A stretch of 64,000 bases of DNA, taken from Sphingomonas sp. 1F27F7B. GTDB taxonomy: Bacteria; Pseudomonadota; Alphaproteobacteria; Sphingomonadales; Sphingomonadaceae. Below are positions 63,759-64,000 of the stretch, in pieces. The translations under genes were made by a program, and so were the position numbers. Each line of letters begins with the position of its first letter. Positions within the stretch are counted from its first letter, which is position 1. The stretch spans positions 1 through 64,000 of the forward strand of contig NZ_SCMK01000017.1 of assembly GCF_005503355.1 (NCBI RefSeq). The letters run 5' to 3'. The notes under the pieces are model-generated. The model did not search any database. It was not told the origin of the DNA and saw only the letters and a list, made by a program, of their open reading frames with translations.

Positions 63759-64000
63759 TCAGCCCTTGCCTTCGATATCGGCGTCCACGCCTTCGCCGCC
63801 GGGCTTGCCGTCCTTGCCGAGCGAGCGAATCGTGAAGCTGCCGCCCTCGGACCGATACTCATAGGGCTTGCCCCAGGCATCGAGCGCCGGCGCAGAGAGA
63901 TAGCCGCCCTGCGGATAGGTCGACGGCACCGGTGGCGCGGTCGGCTTCTCGGTCAGCGCCTTCAGGCCCTGCTCGGTGGTGGGATAGTCGCCATTGTCGA
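63759..64000 (-). CDS. gspG: Type II major pseudopilin GspG (partial, 5' end beyond the window)
   Basis: About 80 C-terminal residues are in the window, ending at TGA 63759-63761. The segment [19 protein letters not shown] is the GspG signature, followed by [14 protein letters not shown] and the acidic calcium-binding tail region [10 protein letters not shown]. The start and prepilin leader lie outside the window on the high-coordinate side. First visible gene of gspG-H-I-C-D. Confidence 0.92.
   Translation of the reverse strand, partial: DNGDYPTTEQGLKALTEKPTAPPVPSTYPQGGYLSAPALDAWGKPYEYRSEGGSFTIRSLGKDGKPGGEGVDADIEGKG

Noticed and set aside
1-64000. Search by eye for sigma-54 -24/-12 promoters (TGGCAC-N5-TTGCA) upstream of flagellar operons
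   Set aside because: No convincing match was seen. GGCAA-containing stretches occur near several boxes, but with variable spacing and no TTGCA partner.
1-64000. tRNA, rRNA, insertion sequences, prophage genes, riboswitches
   Set aside because: No supportable example was found on either strand.

Overview
The window is a GC-rich alphaproteobacterial segment, most likely from a Sphingomonas-type bacterium. The evidence is the mix of alphaproteobacterial flagellar factors (FliX, FlaF, a FlbD-type activator next to fliF-fliN-flhA, a CheD-containing chemotaxis operon) with FadL, DUF2147, PhoX and amidohydrolase genes typical of sphingomonads. No rRNA, tRNA, CRISPR, insertion sequence or prophage is visible. 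About 70 percent of the window is one flagellar and chemotaxis supercluster.

Layout. 1-2.5 kb: flagellin, two unknown small genes and a candidate small RNA. 2.5-12.1 kb (minus strand): flgD, fliK, flhA, flbD, fliN, fliF, fliH, fliG. 12.2-15.4 kb (plus): a 927-residue FlaEY-like protein and flgB, followed by a DUF559 endonuclease gene enclosed by a 39-bp inverted repeat. 16.1-18.4 kb: FlgN-like, FlgJ-like and flgI on the minus strand, diverging from fliX. 18.6-20.4 kb: two non-flagellar genes (DUF2147, FadL). 20.4-24.8 kb: flgC-fliE-fliQ-fliR-flhB on the minus strand, diverging from a short fliN paralogue, fliO and fliP. 25.4-34.8 kb: a PilZ protein, then the tightly overlapped operon motA-STAS-cheY-cheA-cheW-cheR-cheB-cheY-cheD-(CheZ-like)-motB-fliL. 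34.9-38.5 kb: methyltransferase and HAD protein, diverging from flaF. 40.0-44.1 kb: two tandem chemoreceptors and the tail of a third. 44.4-54.5 kb: AlgE-like barrel, FixJ/FixL-like two-component pair, amidohydrolase pair, lipoprotein, Nudix protein. 54.6-64 kb: PhoX phosphatase, a type II secretion locus (gspL/M/N-like genes on plus; gspG-H-I-C-D on minus) and a sialidase-like protein.

How it works together. The cluster supplies the MS ring, part of the C ring, most of the export gate, rod, P ring, hook cap, hook-length control, stator and chemotaxis pathway. fliM, fliI, fliJ, flgE/F/G/H/A/K/L, fliD, fliS, flhF, flbT, rpoN and fliA are not in the window. The most striking regulatory signal is a repeated CCTATAAT-like box immediately upstream of nearly every flagellar transcription unit (at least 14 positions). 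It is accompanied by a FlbD homologue whose GAFTGA loop and Walker B aspartate are altered, and no convincing -24/-12 promoter was seen. The same box precedes a candidate small RNA, a PilZ protein, the HAD/methyltransferase pair and an AlgE-like barrel, which suggests that these belong to the flagellar regulon.
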